NCBI GenBank assembly: GCA_003254885.1
Contig: QANT01005076.1
Span: 1 to 64,000 of the forward strand
Reading direction: 5' to 3'
DNA: 64,000 nt
From: Purshia tridentata
Taxonomy: Eukaryota; Streptophyta; Magnoliopsida; Rosales; Rosaceae
A program made the position numbers and the translations under genes. The notes beneath the pieces are model-generated. The model worked only from the letters and a program-made list of their open reading frames with translations, did not search any database and was not told where the DNA came from. This document shows positions 52,761 through 64,000 of this stretch, in pieces (the first letter of the stretch is position 1; the number at the start of each line of letters is the position of its first letter).

Positions 52761-52869
52761 ATCTAATTACGCTCATTGTATTTTTTTTCTTTTTTCTTTT
52801 TATCTCATTATGTTGTTGAAAATTACTTGGACCCTGATTATATTATTTAAAGTTTTATAAGTCTTTCTT

Positions 52870-53310
52870 GTATGATAGTAACAATACATGATTGTTACAA
52901 TAAGACAATTGTTACTTTCATACTAACAATAAAATGATATTTATTGTTACTGTTCGACAGTAACAACAATAAGGTGACAGTAACAATACGGTAGTCATTA
53001 CTGTCTGACAGTAACAATACGGTAGTCATTACTGTCTGAGAGTAACAATACAGTGGTCGTTATTGTTTGACAGTAACAATAAGGTGGTTGTTACTATCAA
53101 ACAGTAACAATAATGTGATTATTACTGTCTGATAGTAACAATTTTTTATATATGGAAAAAAGAAAGAAAAAGCTTTTATACTATTTTTGAAGTGTTTATA
53201 CAAAGGAAAAATGAAATATTTGTATAAGTTACATTTTTTAAAAGTTTTTTTGCAAAGTAAGAATTGTTACTGTCTAACAGTAACAATTTTCAAAGGCACT
53301 GTAGCAGATA
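52870..53310. repeat. Minisatellite of palindromic ~31-bp units
   Basis: The core unit GACAGTAACAATACGGTAGT then CATTACTGTCT (31 bp) repeats at 52976 and 53007, with more diverged units before and after (about 52875-53150). Each unit has GACAGTAA at one end and TTACTGTC at the other, so every unit is an inverted repeat. A final compact palindrome, GTTACTGTCTAACAGTAAC, lies near 53267. No coding content. Confidence 0.8.
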
Positions 53311-55576
53311 CTGTAGCATCTGATTTTTTAAAAAGTGGGCCGGCAGGGATATGTGCTTCCTTGTTTGGGTTTAATGAACAGTAAAAATGCCCAAATGGAC
53401 TTATAAATAAAAAAACCCCTTTTTTTAATGGTAATGAAAATATAGATTAAATATCAAATGTCGAAATTTTTTAGGAGTCAAATTATGGTGGGTTAAACAA
53501 TATAAGTATCTATCACTAATGTTCATCTCTCACAACACCTTAGGAAAAGCAAAATATACAAGGATAAATTACGATGGAGTTTCAAAATTTTTTTCAACGG
53601 AACTTGTTAGATTTTTTGCCATATATAATTTAAGGATAATCGGAATTTATATCAATCGATAATCTCTACATCTCTTTCATTTTTTTCTCAAATTAAATTT
53701 TAACCTATAAAAACTTGATTTTAATACATGATTTTATAGATATTTTCAACTATTTTCAAACTTGTGAAAAGAACTCTATATTTTAAAGCTTGTAAAAGTC
53801 TAAAAGAACTCTAAATTTATATAAAAATATTTTTTAGAACTATAAATTATGGTATAAGATATAGAATGCCAAAGATAAAGTCATTGTCGAAACACAATCG
53901 CACCCCTACACAAAGTCATATATATATATATATATATATGCAAATTCTGACATCACCACAACCCCTTGGTTCTTTCATTCTTTGCTCGTGGACTATTTCT
54001 ATCTCTACATTAATAATTTACTTTTTTTCAGAAATCACAATAAACAAAACCAACAAGGAAATTAGGAATAGTACAAAAATATTCACATGTTGTACATTGA
54101 CTATGCCTTTCGGCCTGATCTTAGGCCCTGACTCACCCTCTTGTTTATTTTCCAAACAAATTCAATTGAAACTTGAACAATTATTTGAACTCAATTGGTT
54201 ATCAAATAAACACGAAAATAAAAGGTGTACAAAAATTAGAGACATTTTTCTTAAAAATACATTTTCATGTTCTCTCCAAAATACAAAAATCGTAATTTGC
54301 CTTATATACATATACCTTATCTTAAATTCTTAATCCTAAAATAATAGCTTTGACGTGTGAAAGTTTTGCCCATATCACACCAATCAGCATCTAGAATTGT
54401 TCAGAGCTGGCTGACAAACCTACACGTGGGTCTGATATCTATCAGAGGGTCGGAGCAGAGCACCATATATATCACCCACCGTACTTGGAATTTTTCTTTT
54501 AAGCCTTCAAAAGCATAATGTACTTGCTCACTCTACTATTTCAACTTTCAACCATGAAAAACAAAAGCTGCATATGGAAACCAAACCACACCAGCTTCAT
54601 CTACTCTTACAAATTCCCTCATTGAAGAATCTCTCAGCTTTAGTTTCTTTTGCCTTTTTTCTTTTCTTTTTTCTTAAATTTGCTTTAATTAGACATTGTC
54701 GTCATGCATTAGACTCTTCATTTTACTGTTTGGAGCAAAAAGGGGCCTATATATATATTTTGTTAGATGGGTTACATCAAAGTTAAATCAATGGGCCTGA
54801 TCCACTTAACCAACAGGCCTTACTTTCTTACATGCATTTCACACCCACCATGACCGAACCAACCAAAATAATTTAGACATTTTCTCAGACAATTTTAGAA
54901 ACATGATAATTGGTCAACAATATTATGTTGTCAAATTATGCATTCAAACTATTAATTAAGTAGATTCTTAACTAAATGTATGGTCAGATTCATAGTTAAA
55001 ATAAAACCTTCCATATACAATTGCCTATAAGTCTACATAATGGTTAATTGTGTTTAATTCTGCATAAAGGTTAACTGGTGTGCCATTTTAATATAATCTG
55101 CAATGCATACTCTGCAGGTCTTCGTCATTTCCACTTACCAACAAAACTTAATGAAGATTTTGGTTTGGTGAAATGGGATGACAATGCTCTTCACAAAAAC
55201 AGTTCAACCCAAAAAATATATATATAAGCTCCCCTACAATATAACATTGAATACTATACTCCTTATAGCTTATGCTATGTGTGTGCCTTTCTTCTTTCAT
55301 TTTTAGGTAACTAGAAAAGTGTTTGAATTTACATGTGGTTAGAACATAAGAGGTTTGAGTTTACAAATGGTCTCATATGCACTTTTTACTTATCAAAAAT
55401 AGATTGTTTATGCATGTGTTATAGAAGAGAGAGAGAGGGGCAGGCTTTATGCAGAAAAGTTAGAAGCCATGAAAAGCAACCAACCCACAAGCTAGCTGTG
55501 GGCAATTAAACATGAAACAAGGACTTGTGTTACATTTTTCTTTGAATGCTTCACAGCTAAGGATGAGATGGATGTT

Positions 55577-55607
<31 letters not shown>

Positions 55608-56235
55608 AATGAAAGAATCTTATCAAACACCTAATTAAGAATAAGAATTAAATTAAAGAAGTAAATAAAATTTAAAAAAAAAATTGGAAAGAGCTACAAC
55701 AGGTCAGATAATAATGTTGCTGTGTGCAGCCACCACGTTCCCTTTGTTATTGCCAACTAATATTTAATAAGTGCCTCTTGGTCCTCTTAGTCTTAGCCAA
55801 CCTTTTTAAAGCTCTCCCCTGTCACAACTGTACCTGCTATTCCACAGCCAAGCAAACTATTCTTGTAGTATCAGTTTACATCTAATTTATTAATTGCCTT
55901 TAAACTGCTACCAGGAATCTACCACATACAGTTGGATTAATACAACTTATTCCAAACAACAAAACAAACAATGCAAACACAGCCATTCAAGCTCTCTGTT
56001 CTTACACATTTCACCTTTGTCAAAACAATTAATGCAAATTACCCTTCATTCAAGTACACAAATATATACTACCTTAATGCATAGTAATGTCTTTTCAATT
56101 GACCAAAAGTCCAATTTCATTGTTTCAAGCCACGTGGGTTCTGCAAAATGGGAGTTGGCAGGTAGCCTCACGTGGCAGAATGATACCAATTATTTTTCTG
56201 AGTTCCATATTGGGACATAGACTAGGTTGGGCATG
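53311..56235. other. Long AT-rich intergenic stretch
   Basis: No gene recognised. It contains a TA repeat near 53918-53938, a GA repeat near 55577-55601, and two CACGTGG G-box-like motifs (near 56132 and 56170) just past the 3' end of the RRM gene. The largest open frame (53866-54333) is AT-biased and shows no domain. Confidence 0.5.
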
Positions 56236-57780
56236 TTAGGGCATGTGAAGAGCGAGTAGTCTACCTGGGTTTGGAGCAATTGAGGCTGGTTTGGACATGA
56301 TTGCAGGGACTGTGGTGACGTGGCCTGCTGTAGTTGGTGGGAAGATGTGCGCAGGTAAGCCCATTGTATGTTGTTGATGGTGGTAATGGTATAGAGGGTA
56401 CATTGGCATCAATGTGTTGGGACCCACCATATGCTGCCCTGGGTACACTTGAGGAGAGTAATGCCCATTCATGTAAGCACCCCCACCGTAGCTCAGCTTC
56501 TGTAATATGTCACCATGTCACACAAACACAAATATCAAAATCACCCTAAAGGACTAATCATATTTAAAACTAAAATTTTACGTAATGAATTTATGTGTCA
56601 TTATGTGTGACAACACGTGATGAGAGAGAGATACACAAAATTATATACAATCACAATAATTAGGTTGTTTTTCCTTATTTGGATCAGATTTAGCAATAAT
56701 GCTGTCATATAGCTTGCTCGAAATAAGTAAAATTGTTAGTAAATGTGGTCCAACATATGGAAATTACACATAAATCATGCATAATCGAAAAAGTTTTTTT
56801 ACTAGACAGTCAATGACATAATCCGGCAGCATAAGTATCTTGTATTGACGTACTATCTAGTAAAAGAATATTACCCAAATTACCCCTGGATAATGATAAA
56901 TTTACTTACATGATTGTAACTCATTTCAGCAGCAATGTAGGTGGGAGAGTAGCTGAAGAGAAAATTAAAACCATTTTATATATACAAGTATATATAAAAT
57001 AAGGTGGACCAAACAAAGATCAAAGTGAATTAAATGTCATAGACAAATTATATTTATAAGTACCCATAAAATGGAACAGCCTGGTGATGCTGATGATGAA
57101 ATGGGGAAGCAGCAGCTGGAGTCCCTGCTGGGTAGTACCATTGCACGTGATTTGCAGGTGCAGGTGCAGGTGACATAGACCTCGCTGTACCACCACCGTT
57201 GGATCCTTCATCATCATTTAGATCAAATTTTAGACGCATAAAATTGTTGCAATTTGAAAAACTTCAAAAAAAGTCACATCGGAAAAGAGCAGTCAACAAC
57301 GTTGTACAAATCATATATATAATAGTGTCTGTCAGGTCAGTTACGTACCTCGTTGAGGAGGAGGGGTGGTTGTTGAAGCCGACCTGGGCCGGCGCGCGCC
57401 GAGCGAAGCCAGGTTGCAGTTGGCTCGGCGGCCGTTGATGACCGGCGTGGCGTCCTCGCAAGCCTTCTTAGCCGCTTCGGGGTCCTTGAACGTGACCTAG
57501 AGTGATATTATCAAACACCGTTAATTAAAAGGAGAAAAAAAATAAGAAAAGTAGAGAATCGAAATGAGGAGAGAAGGAGGCTTACGAATCCATAGCCCTT
57601 GGATCTGCCGGTGAGTTTGTCGGAGATGATGACGGCCTCGAAGATCTCACCGTACTTGTCGAAGTGCTCGCGCAAGGCCTCCTTGGGAGTCTCCCATGCG
57701 AGGCCTCCAACGAAGACCTTGGTCAGCGTGGTGTCGCCGAACTGCCCAATGTTAACGTTGTTGTTGTTGCTCATTGTCAT
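56236..57780 (-). CDS. RRM RNA-binding protein, ARP1-like
   Basis: Five exons: 57586-57780, 57349-57496, 57064-57205, 56910-56952 and 56236-56499; 263 residues. The ATG at 57780 (MTMSNNNNVNIGQF) is the first in frame. A single RRM covers about residues 19-95, with RNP2 KVFVGGLAWE and RNP1 split by intron 1 (KGYGF then VTF), followed by ACEDATPVINGRRANCNLAS. The rest is low in complexity: Pro/Ser/Thr-rich, then Ala/Pro/His-rich with a His/Gln run near the end (YHYHHQQHTMG). This layout matches the plant ARP1/RBM24-38-like group, some of which act in ABA and stress responses or bind mRNA 3' ends; which role applies is unknown. Its leader and upstream region are tandemly duplicated (57869-58380). 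Confidence 0.92.
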
Positions 57781-57868
57781 TTCGATCCGATATGTTGTCC
57801 CAGAAACCAATCAAATCAAATCTTTGTTGTGATGATCGATACGAAACAACAATTCAACCCAACTCAAC

Positions 57869-58156
57869 AAAATCCTTAATCTGCTTGCTTGCTTTGTATG
57901 TTTAGGAAGAAAAGATTGAGAGAGAGAGAGAGAGAGAGAGAGAAGAAGAAGAAGAAGATGGTTTTTGGGGGAGAGAGAGGAGGGAGGGTGTTAATATAAT
58001 GGGGAGTGGGGGTGGAAATAAAATTTTTAGAGAAAAACAGAGAGGCAGACAGATAGACTTTGCTCAGGCCTCACTCACTGATGTGAGAGAGAGAGAGAGA
58101 GAGAGAGAGAAAAATCCTTAATCTGCTTGCTTGCTTTGTATGTTTTGGAAGAAAAG

Positions 58157-58190
<34 letters not shown>

Positions 58191-58380
58191 AGAAGAAGAA
58201 GAAGAAGAAGAAGAAGAAGAAGAAGAAGATGGTTTTTGGGGGAGAGAGAGGAGGGAGGGTGTTAATATAATGGGGAGTGGGGGTGGAAATAAAATTTTTA
58301 GAGTAAAACAGAGAGGCAGACAGATAGACTTTGCTCAGGCCTCACTCGCTGATGAGTAAGAGAGAGAGAGAGAGAGAGAG
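57869..58380. repeat. Tandem duplication of the RRM gene's leader and core promoter
   Basis: Two units of about 240-270 bp: 57869-58110 and 58111-58380. Shared landmarks, in order: AATCCTTAATCTGCTTGCTT, a GA repeat, an AAG repeat (longer in the second), GATGGTTTTTGGGGGAGAG, TGTTAATATAATGGGGAGTG and CAGACAGATAGACTTTGCTC. The TTAATATAAT element, TATA-like on the gene's strand, therefore occurs at about 57991 and 58262. The copies are nearly identical outside the simple repeats. Confidence 0.85.
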
Positions 58381-61300
58381 GGGTTGTCATCAAGTCTTCA
58401 CAGACAGACAGACACACATAAAACTCATAACTTCTCTCTCTCTCTCTCTCTCGGTTATGGGCTAATTGCCATTTAATTAGTTGTTTTTAGAATCAAGTGA
58501 AAAACATGAAACGAGTTGTAAACTTCCGTAACGTTTTTACATCTCAACTGTCATGCATGTATGGCAGTCATGTATTCACACCAATTAAAACACTTATCAT
58601 ATCAAGCATATATGATTCCAGTTGTAAACTCGAACATTTGTTTATCTAATTTGTCGTGTACGTAATAACGTTCAAATTTAGAGAAGTTTTATGAGGACAA
58701 ATGGCATCCATGTATACCTACTAACAGCTAGACTTACCGTAATAACCATTAAATTTAATACATATATGCCGGTGGCATGCACCATGAAATGTGTGGTGTG
58801 GCTTGCTAACAAAATTTTAAGATTAATCCTTAATAACCCACGTGTTATAATTTGTGTAAATTTGTAATATATCATGTAATTTCATCGTCGTATCTAATAA
58901 TTTTTCAAATGTCAAGATTAACATCATGAGCACTCTTTCACCACCAATGACTTATGGTAGGTGAAATGGGATTGTATGGTTGATAGTAAATCTATATAGT
59001 GTTACCTAAAAATGTTGTTTGGCTAATTGACTCATCCTATATATATTGGAAGACACTAAGTCTCAAATCGTGTGCGTTACAAAATCAATAGTGCACATTA
59101 ATTTGGTATGTTTATTTTTTCCTTATAGTAATTGTATGTGTAAGTCTTGTAATTGGAGCAGCACCTATATGCATATAACTTCTAAATCTTGACTCTGGTT
59201 GACAATACATTGACACATGCATGAACCGGGAAACAAAATGACCAGCCTTTATTTCGAGGATAGGTGATAGATTTTTATGGAGGGGGGTAGAATCTGATAA
59301 ATTTTGTATTCTAATGTATATATTCTGTTTCATATATATAATCTCATTGGCTAGAAAAAATATCCCACAACAAAATAAATGATGAATGTTTGGAAATACT
59401 TGTGTATGAAGCGTTTTTGGTGCAAATTTTTTCATTAAAAACCCAAATATTCTAAGCAGAATATATACACTTGAAAGCGAAGGCATATGCACTAATTATT
59501 GTTTATCTATCTATTGAAAAAAAAACACTTTTGTTTGTTTCAGTCAAATTATAATTAAACGTAGTCTATTATATATAGCAATGGGATCGACCATCAAGTT
59601 ACTTTTTGTATTGATGTATCGGGTTGGTGGTTTATTTGAGAACAAGTCATCTATAATATTTGGTCTAACTTCTAATAGGGGAGCAATATATAATGAAATA
59701 TAATAAGGAAATCATATAAAACAATTAGTGCGACCAAAATGTCACAAGATAATAGTTGAGAAATTGATGCAGATAAGATGGAATATATCATGACACATGA
59801 CCAATTCGCACTCCAAACTCTATTCAATAAATTCATATAAAATCATCAACACAATTGCACAACTAGGGAACAGAGAAAACCCGTTTAGGGTTGGTCCATT
59901 TTGAACCCTTTTGTTACTCAAACTTTTGTGAAATTAAAAAGAGGAAAACTCCTTCAGTTCTCTCCTCTTCCGGTGGCTTGCTGGCCGCCGGCATTGGCTA
60001 GCGCCCGCTCTTTCCTTCAAACTGTTTCGCTCCTCCCGTCAACTTCTTTTTTTTCTCTTTTTTGGATTTAGTTCTTTGATGGAGTATTCACCTCTAACTC
60101 ATAGGCCAAATGGCACTTAAACGGGACTCAAACGGACATATGGTAGTGTTAGAAAAAGAAGATGAACTTATATATTCCGGTAACAAGTGATGTGGCATCA
60201 CCACTAAAGAACAATGAGAATTCCAAACTTTAATTAATATAAGAAAATTCATATGTCTGTAATGATCGATAATGCCACCCCACTTATCACGGGAATAGAA
60301 GAGGTAAGTTTTTATTTTTTATCGAAAGAGAAATTGTTTGCTGCGTGGTTCGATTTCATTTCATGGAGATGCATTATAAGATGAGTTATGAGTAGATCAC
60401 GTAGTGAAAATTTTGTAAGCAACGAAACGGTCAAAGTCAGATACGATTGATCACGTGGACCCACCCAGTCCTCTGAGTGGCCAGGGGCTCTGTTGTGGGC
60501 CCCACTCACTCTCTCCTGAAATTTGTCTTAAAAGATTCATCGCTCACACAGTTAGCTTACATACTTACATAGTCATATGCACGCACAGAAAGTTTTGCAA
60601 CTCCAGCAAGTGACTCACACACCTTCTCATGAGTCATGACTCATGGCTTTCTGCTCTTTCTTTTCCTGAAAAAACAATCATATTTTGCTTCGGAAATAAA
60701 CTTGTTGGTTTATATATATAGGTTCATTGAAGTATATATTACTTTTAATAAGAGAAAATTAGGAGCCTAATAAGTTTGAACCAATCTTGATATGATATAG
60801 AGTTGAGATTTGAGGTAGTAACACAATATCTCTATTTACATATCATATCGTACGTCAATCTCGTTTTAATCATTTTATATAATATTATTTTATAAATTAT
60901 ATTAAAAAAGATTGAACTCTACACCTGTTCTAATTTTAATTTATTACATAATAAACATCTAAAAATTGCATAAGTGGGAATCATATTCATTCATGAATGG
61001 ACACACGTTCTTGATGGGTAGAATAATAATTATTTTCATTGCTGTCTATGAGATCAAAGATTGGAAGACTCCATCACCAAAAAAAAGGACATTCCAATGA
61101 AAAATTATAGGCGCAAATGAAGGAGCTAGACCTTCACGTTTTCTTCTTCTTCTTCTTATAAAGAGCCAATTATATACCCAAATGGGACCAAAATGCCTTC
61201 ACCCAAACACTTCATCCGGCGAAATAAAAGCTTAATTAGTCTTGCATTGTAATATGCAGCTGCTTGTCTTCCCAATCATCACAGCTACAAGACCATTCTA

Positions 61301-63106
61301 TATATTAATCTTACTCTTTGACGCGAACCAAGTCTTCAAAAATTAAAGTGGAATACATATATTAGCTAGTTTTCCTGTTTTTGTTTTTTTGGTAAAAAAT
61401 TTACTTACCCAAATAATTGGAAAGACATTTAAGCAAATATGATGAAGAAATATATAATACTTTTATGATTAATCAACAACTGTTCATCATTTGAATTTAA
61501 AACTTTATCCCACACGAGAAAGAGATTAAATATATTATAAACCAATGATTATTAACAAATATCATGAAAATATTAGTTATCATAATGGTTTTACAGATTT
61601 TGATACATTTACTCAATTAATAACCAAATTTCACTTTTGGTCAATGTAGTTTGGACTAAGTTACACTTTAATCCTTGAAGTTTTAAATGTCATGATTTTA
61701 GTTATGCACAATTCAAGATTACATTATCATTTTCGTTAAATTTGTTGAGACTATATAGTGATTTTGGTAATATATTTTACATACTATTGACAATTCAATA
61801 AATTAATAAAACAAGAATACTAATTTGTCATTGAATTACAACGATTCGTACAAATGACCAAAAATAAAACAATTGAAATTATACAAAGTAAAGTAAAACC
61901 TGACCCAAATGGCCAAATTACATTGATAAAAAATGAAATTTAATCTTTATTTTATTAGCACAAGTGCGTGATTTAAAGGTTACATAGAGAGCGGAGGTTG
62001 AGCGCGTAGAGATGCAAGAGAAAAAAAAGAGAGCATGGGTTTGGGCGTGAGAGGCTCAGGCTCTGTCTATCTCTCTTGGCAAAGCAGTTTGGGCCACGTG
62101 AGGGAGTTGCTGCCAGATAGTACTGAATCTCTCAAAAACCCCCAACCCTTTCTCTCTTTCTGGATTATAACGTGGCCAGCTGTATGCCAAAAGGGGTATT
62201 TTGGTCAATAACAAATATGGATCTTGTTGACTCTTGACCAACAAAGGAAGTTTGTGGGTCTGTCCCACACTCCCACTCCCAATAAATAAATAAATAATAA
62301 ACAGAGGCATCAACAAGGGGTGCCACTGGTGTGAGCTGGACCTTCTCAGGGTGTGAGTTGGCCTCTCTCTCTCTCTCTCTTATGATTCCATAACAAAATG
62401 CTATATGGAATCTTTTATTTTTGTTTTTTTTTTTTTGGTTTTGATGATAGCCAAACGGAATCATATTCTATGACATCTTTCTCCTACCAAAATGACCAGA
62501 TATCTTATTCTGTATTTTCCATGACTTGGCATCATGTGAAAAATATTGTACTATTAAACAATCTGATTCGTCGTTTATTAATTGAGAATGTGTACGTAAT
62601 AGGTACAATTTTATGTGAAAAATAATCCTGTATAAGTATATTTCCTTATTTACAATGTGAGACATGAAGACGGTGTACATCTCGTCTAACCTTGCAAGCT
62701 TACACAACTAAGAGTATGAATATAGTCACTATTTGTGTAACAAGTAGAGAAGTATACATACAACGTGATTGATAAAAAGCAAAATAAGAAAAACAAAAGC
62801 ATACAATTAAGTATACAACACGATGAGTACTGTTGGCAAGAAGCAATCAAAAGTTAGCCGCAAAGAGGCTCCACTCTACACATATTTGAAGGCTCTGTCT
62901 ATGTTTTACTTCATATTAAATTGACCCCAAATCTTCATATACATATGGTGAATCTCAAATAATATTCTCTTGTCTGATTAAGAATTACGATATATATGAT
63001 CTATAATTCAATTTTACAATCTCATTACATACGTTATCAAAAATGTTTAATAAGAAAATATTTTCAAAATAGGAGAGATAATTTTGCTCCAAAATTGTAA
63101 GGGGTG

Positions 63107-63110
<4 letters not shown>

Positions 63111-63146
<36 letters not shown>
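63111..63146. repeat. (GA)n microsatellite
   Basis: About 18 AG units in gene-free sequence. Confidence 0.9.
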
Positions 63147-63150
<4 letters not shown>

Positions 63151-63367
63151 ATGAGGGGTTGAGTTGGCAGGCTTCTCTCTGGTGCAGGCAAGAAATGATG
63201 GTCACGTCGTGGGATGAGAAACATTAGAATATTCGAAGCAACTCCTTCATATGTTCATTGGTTCATGCGGGGCTTCTTTGTTTTGGTTTGCCTTCTAAAT
63301 TATCTATTTTAACAAATTTCAGACTTTAATTTTTTTTTTTCTGATGCGTGACATGTGTTGTTCATGC

Positions 63368-63393
63368 TCTCTCTCTCTCTCTCTCTCTCTCTC
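63368..63393. repeat. (CT)n microsatellite
   Basis: About 13 CT units in gene-free sequence. The complementary purine repeat lies 220 bp upstream, so the two could pair as a weak inverted repeat. Confidence 0.85.
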
Positions 63394-64000
63394 GACTCTA
63401 TTATCACAGATCACGTGCATGCAACGTGACAACAGCCCTTCCAAAATCCACACTTTGGTGACAACGATCACGTGCTGGTACGTGGGCTTGTGAATAATAA
63501 AGAGCATATGGACATGATGTGGAAGTTGGTGCTTGTTTTTGAGTGCGACGCTCTCTGTGCTCTACTCCCTGCATGCATGTCCTACTCATTCATCACTGTT
63601 TTATTCTCAAACATTCAAGCTATATATTACCCTTAATTTGATTTGCTGATCGATATTGGCCTGATTTGCAAAATAACCAAAAAGAAAAGGTAGCAGCCCA
63701 AACAAAACATAAAACACACAAAGTACTAGAAGCCCATACCCTAACTTCCAAGGAAATCTAGCTACTTGTCAATGAATTTCTACATGCTATATTATATAAA
63801 AGGTACGCGTTCACCTTATATTCTCTTAGGGTATAGAATTGAGTTAATTTATGGAGGTTGAATTGAGTTAATTTATGGAGATTGCATGTTAAATTTTAAT
63901 TATGAGATTTTTAGCTTAGTATCGAGGGCTCAAGAAAGAAGCAAAAATATATTGTTGAATACTCAGCAATGGCCAATGAGCGCCCGATGCCTATTATGTG

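Larger units (their letters stand above)
58381..64000. other. Gene-free AT-rich stretch to the window end
   Basis: I see no convincing gene. The stretch near 61630-61930 has TTTTGGTCAATGTAGTTTGG and ATGGCCAAATTACATTGA in rough inverted arrangement, like an old degraded MITE, but I cannot fix its ends. Simple repeats lie at 58431-58452 (CT), 62363-62380 (CT), 63111-63146 (GA) and 63368-63393 (CT). ORFs here are short and lack domains. The end may be the flank of a gene outside the window. Confidence 0.45.

Noticed and set aside
52870-53150. CRISPR-like array
   Set aside because: Units are contiguous without unique spacers and the genome is a plant nuclear one.
53866-54333. 155-codon open frame in the AT-rich stretch
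   Set aside because: Includes a TA-repeat translation (run of Ile/Tyr), no domain, no splice context or promoter I trust.

Overview
This window is nuclear DNA of a flowering plant. Genes have many short exons with GT-AG introns in AT-rich sequence. The gene set includes ent-kaurene synthase, KDO-8-phosphate synthase, a ZIP transporter, an X8-domain wall protein and a type I MADS-box factor, which fits a eudicot, probably a rosid (the rosid placement is a guess). I rebuilt exon models by hand from splice sites and reading phase. Ten genes read through without a break in these models.

Layout. 0.4-1.0 kb: intronless type I MADS-box gene (-). 2.3-3.8 kb: broken partial copy of KDO-8-phosphate synthase (-). 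3.8-6.9 kb: intronless EFL1-type ribosome-assembly GTPase (-). 8.3-12.4 kb: intact 13-exon KDO-8-phosphate synthase (-). 14.2-15.7 kb: ZIP metal transporter (+). 15.9-16.7 kb: decayed DUF295/F-box gene (+). 17.9-19.3 kb: proline-rich X8-domain secreted protein (+). 20.6-23.5 kb: IMP dehydrogenase (+).

23.8-32 kb is an accessory, repeat-rich island. It holds two copies of a 1.3-1.4 kb element with inverted ends, a tandem segmental duplication carrying two copies of a small gene for a putative secreted peptide, a long hairpin element, and a stray copy of the last IMPDH exon.

32.7-37.8 kb: 14-exon ent-kaurene synthase (-), a plastid enzyme of gibberellin synthesis. 39.2-41.0 kb: nuclear bL20 organelle ribosomal protein (-), head to head with a RlmI-like rRNA methyltransferase (41.8-46.3 kb, +). 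46.6-50.7 kb: ALIS/CDC50 subunit of lipid flippases (-), convergent with the methyltransferase. 51.3-52.8 kb: a possible unrecognised two-exon transcript (+). 52.9-53.3 kb: array of palindromic 31-bp repeats. 56.2-57.8 kb: RRM protein of the ARP1 type (-) with a tandemly duplicated leader and promoter. From 58.4 kb to the end I see no gene.

The genes are ordinary, independently acting plant genes, with no operon-like logic. The bL20/RlmI-like pair may share a promoter and both concern bacterial-type ribosomes. The best candidates for something undescribed are the duplicated small peptide genes, the element pair beside the IMPDH exon relic, and the palindromic minisatellite. I saw no CRISPR array, no LTR retroelement and no virus-like element.
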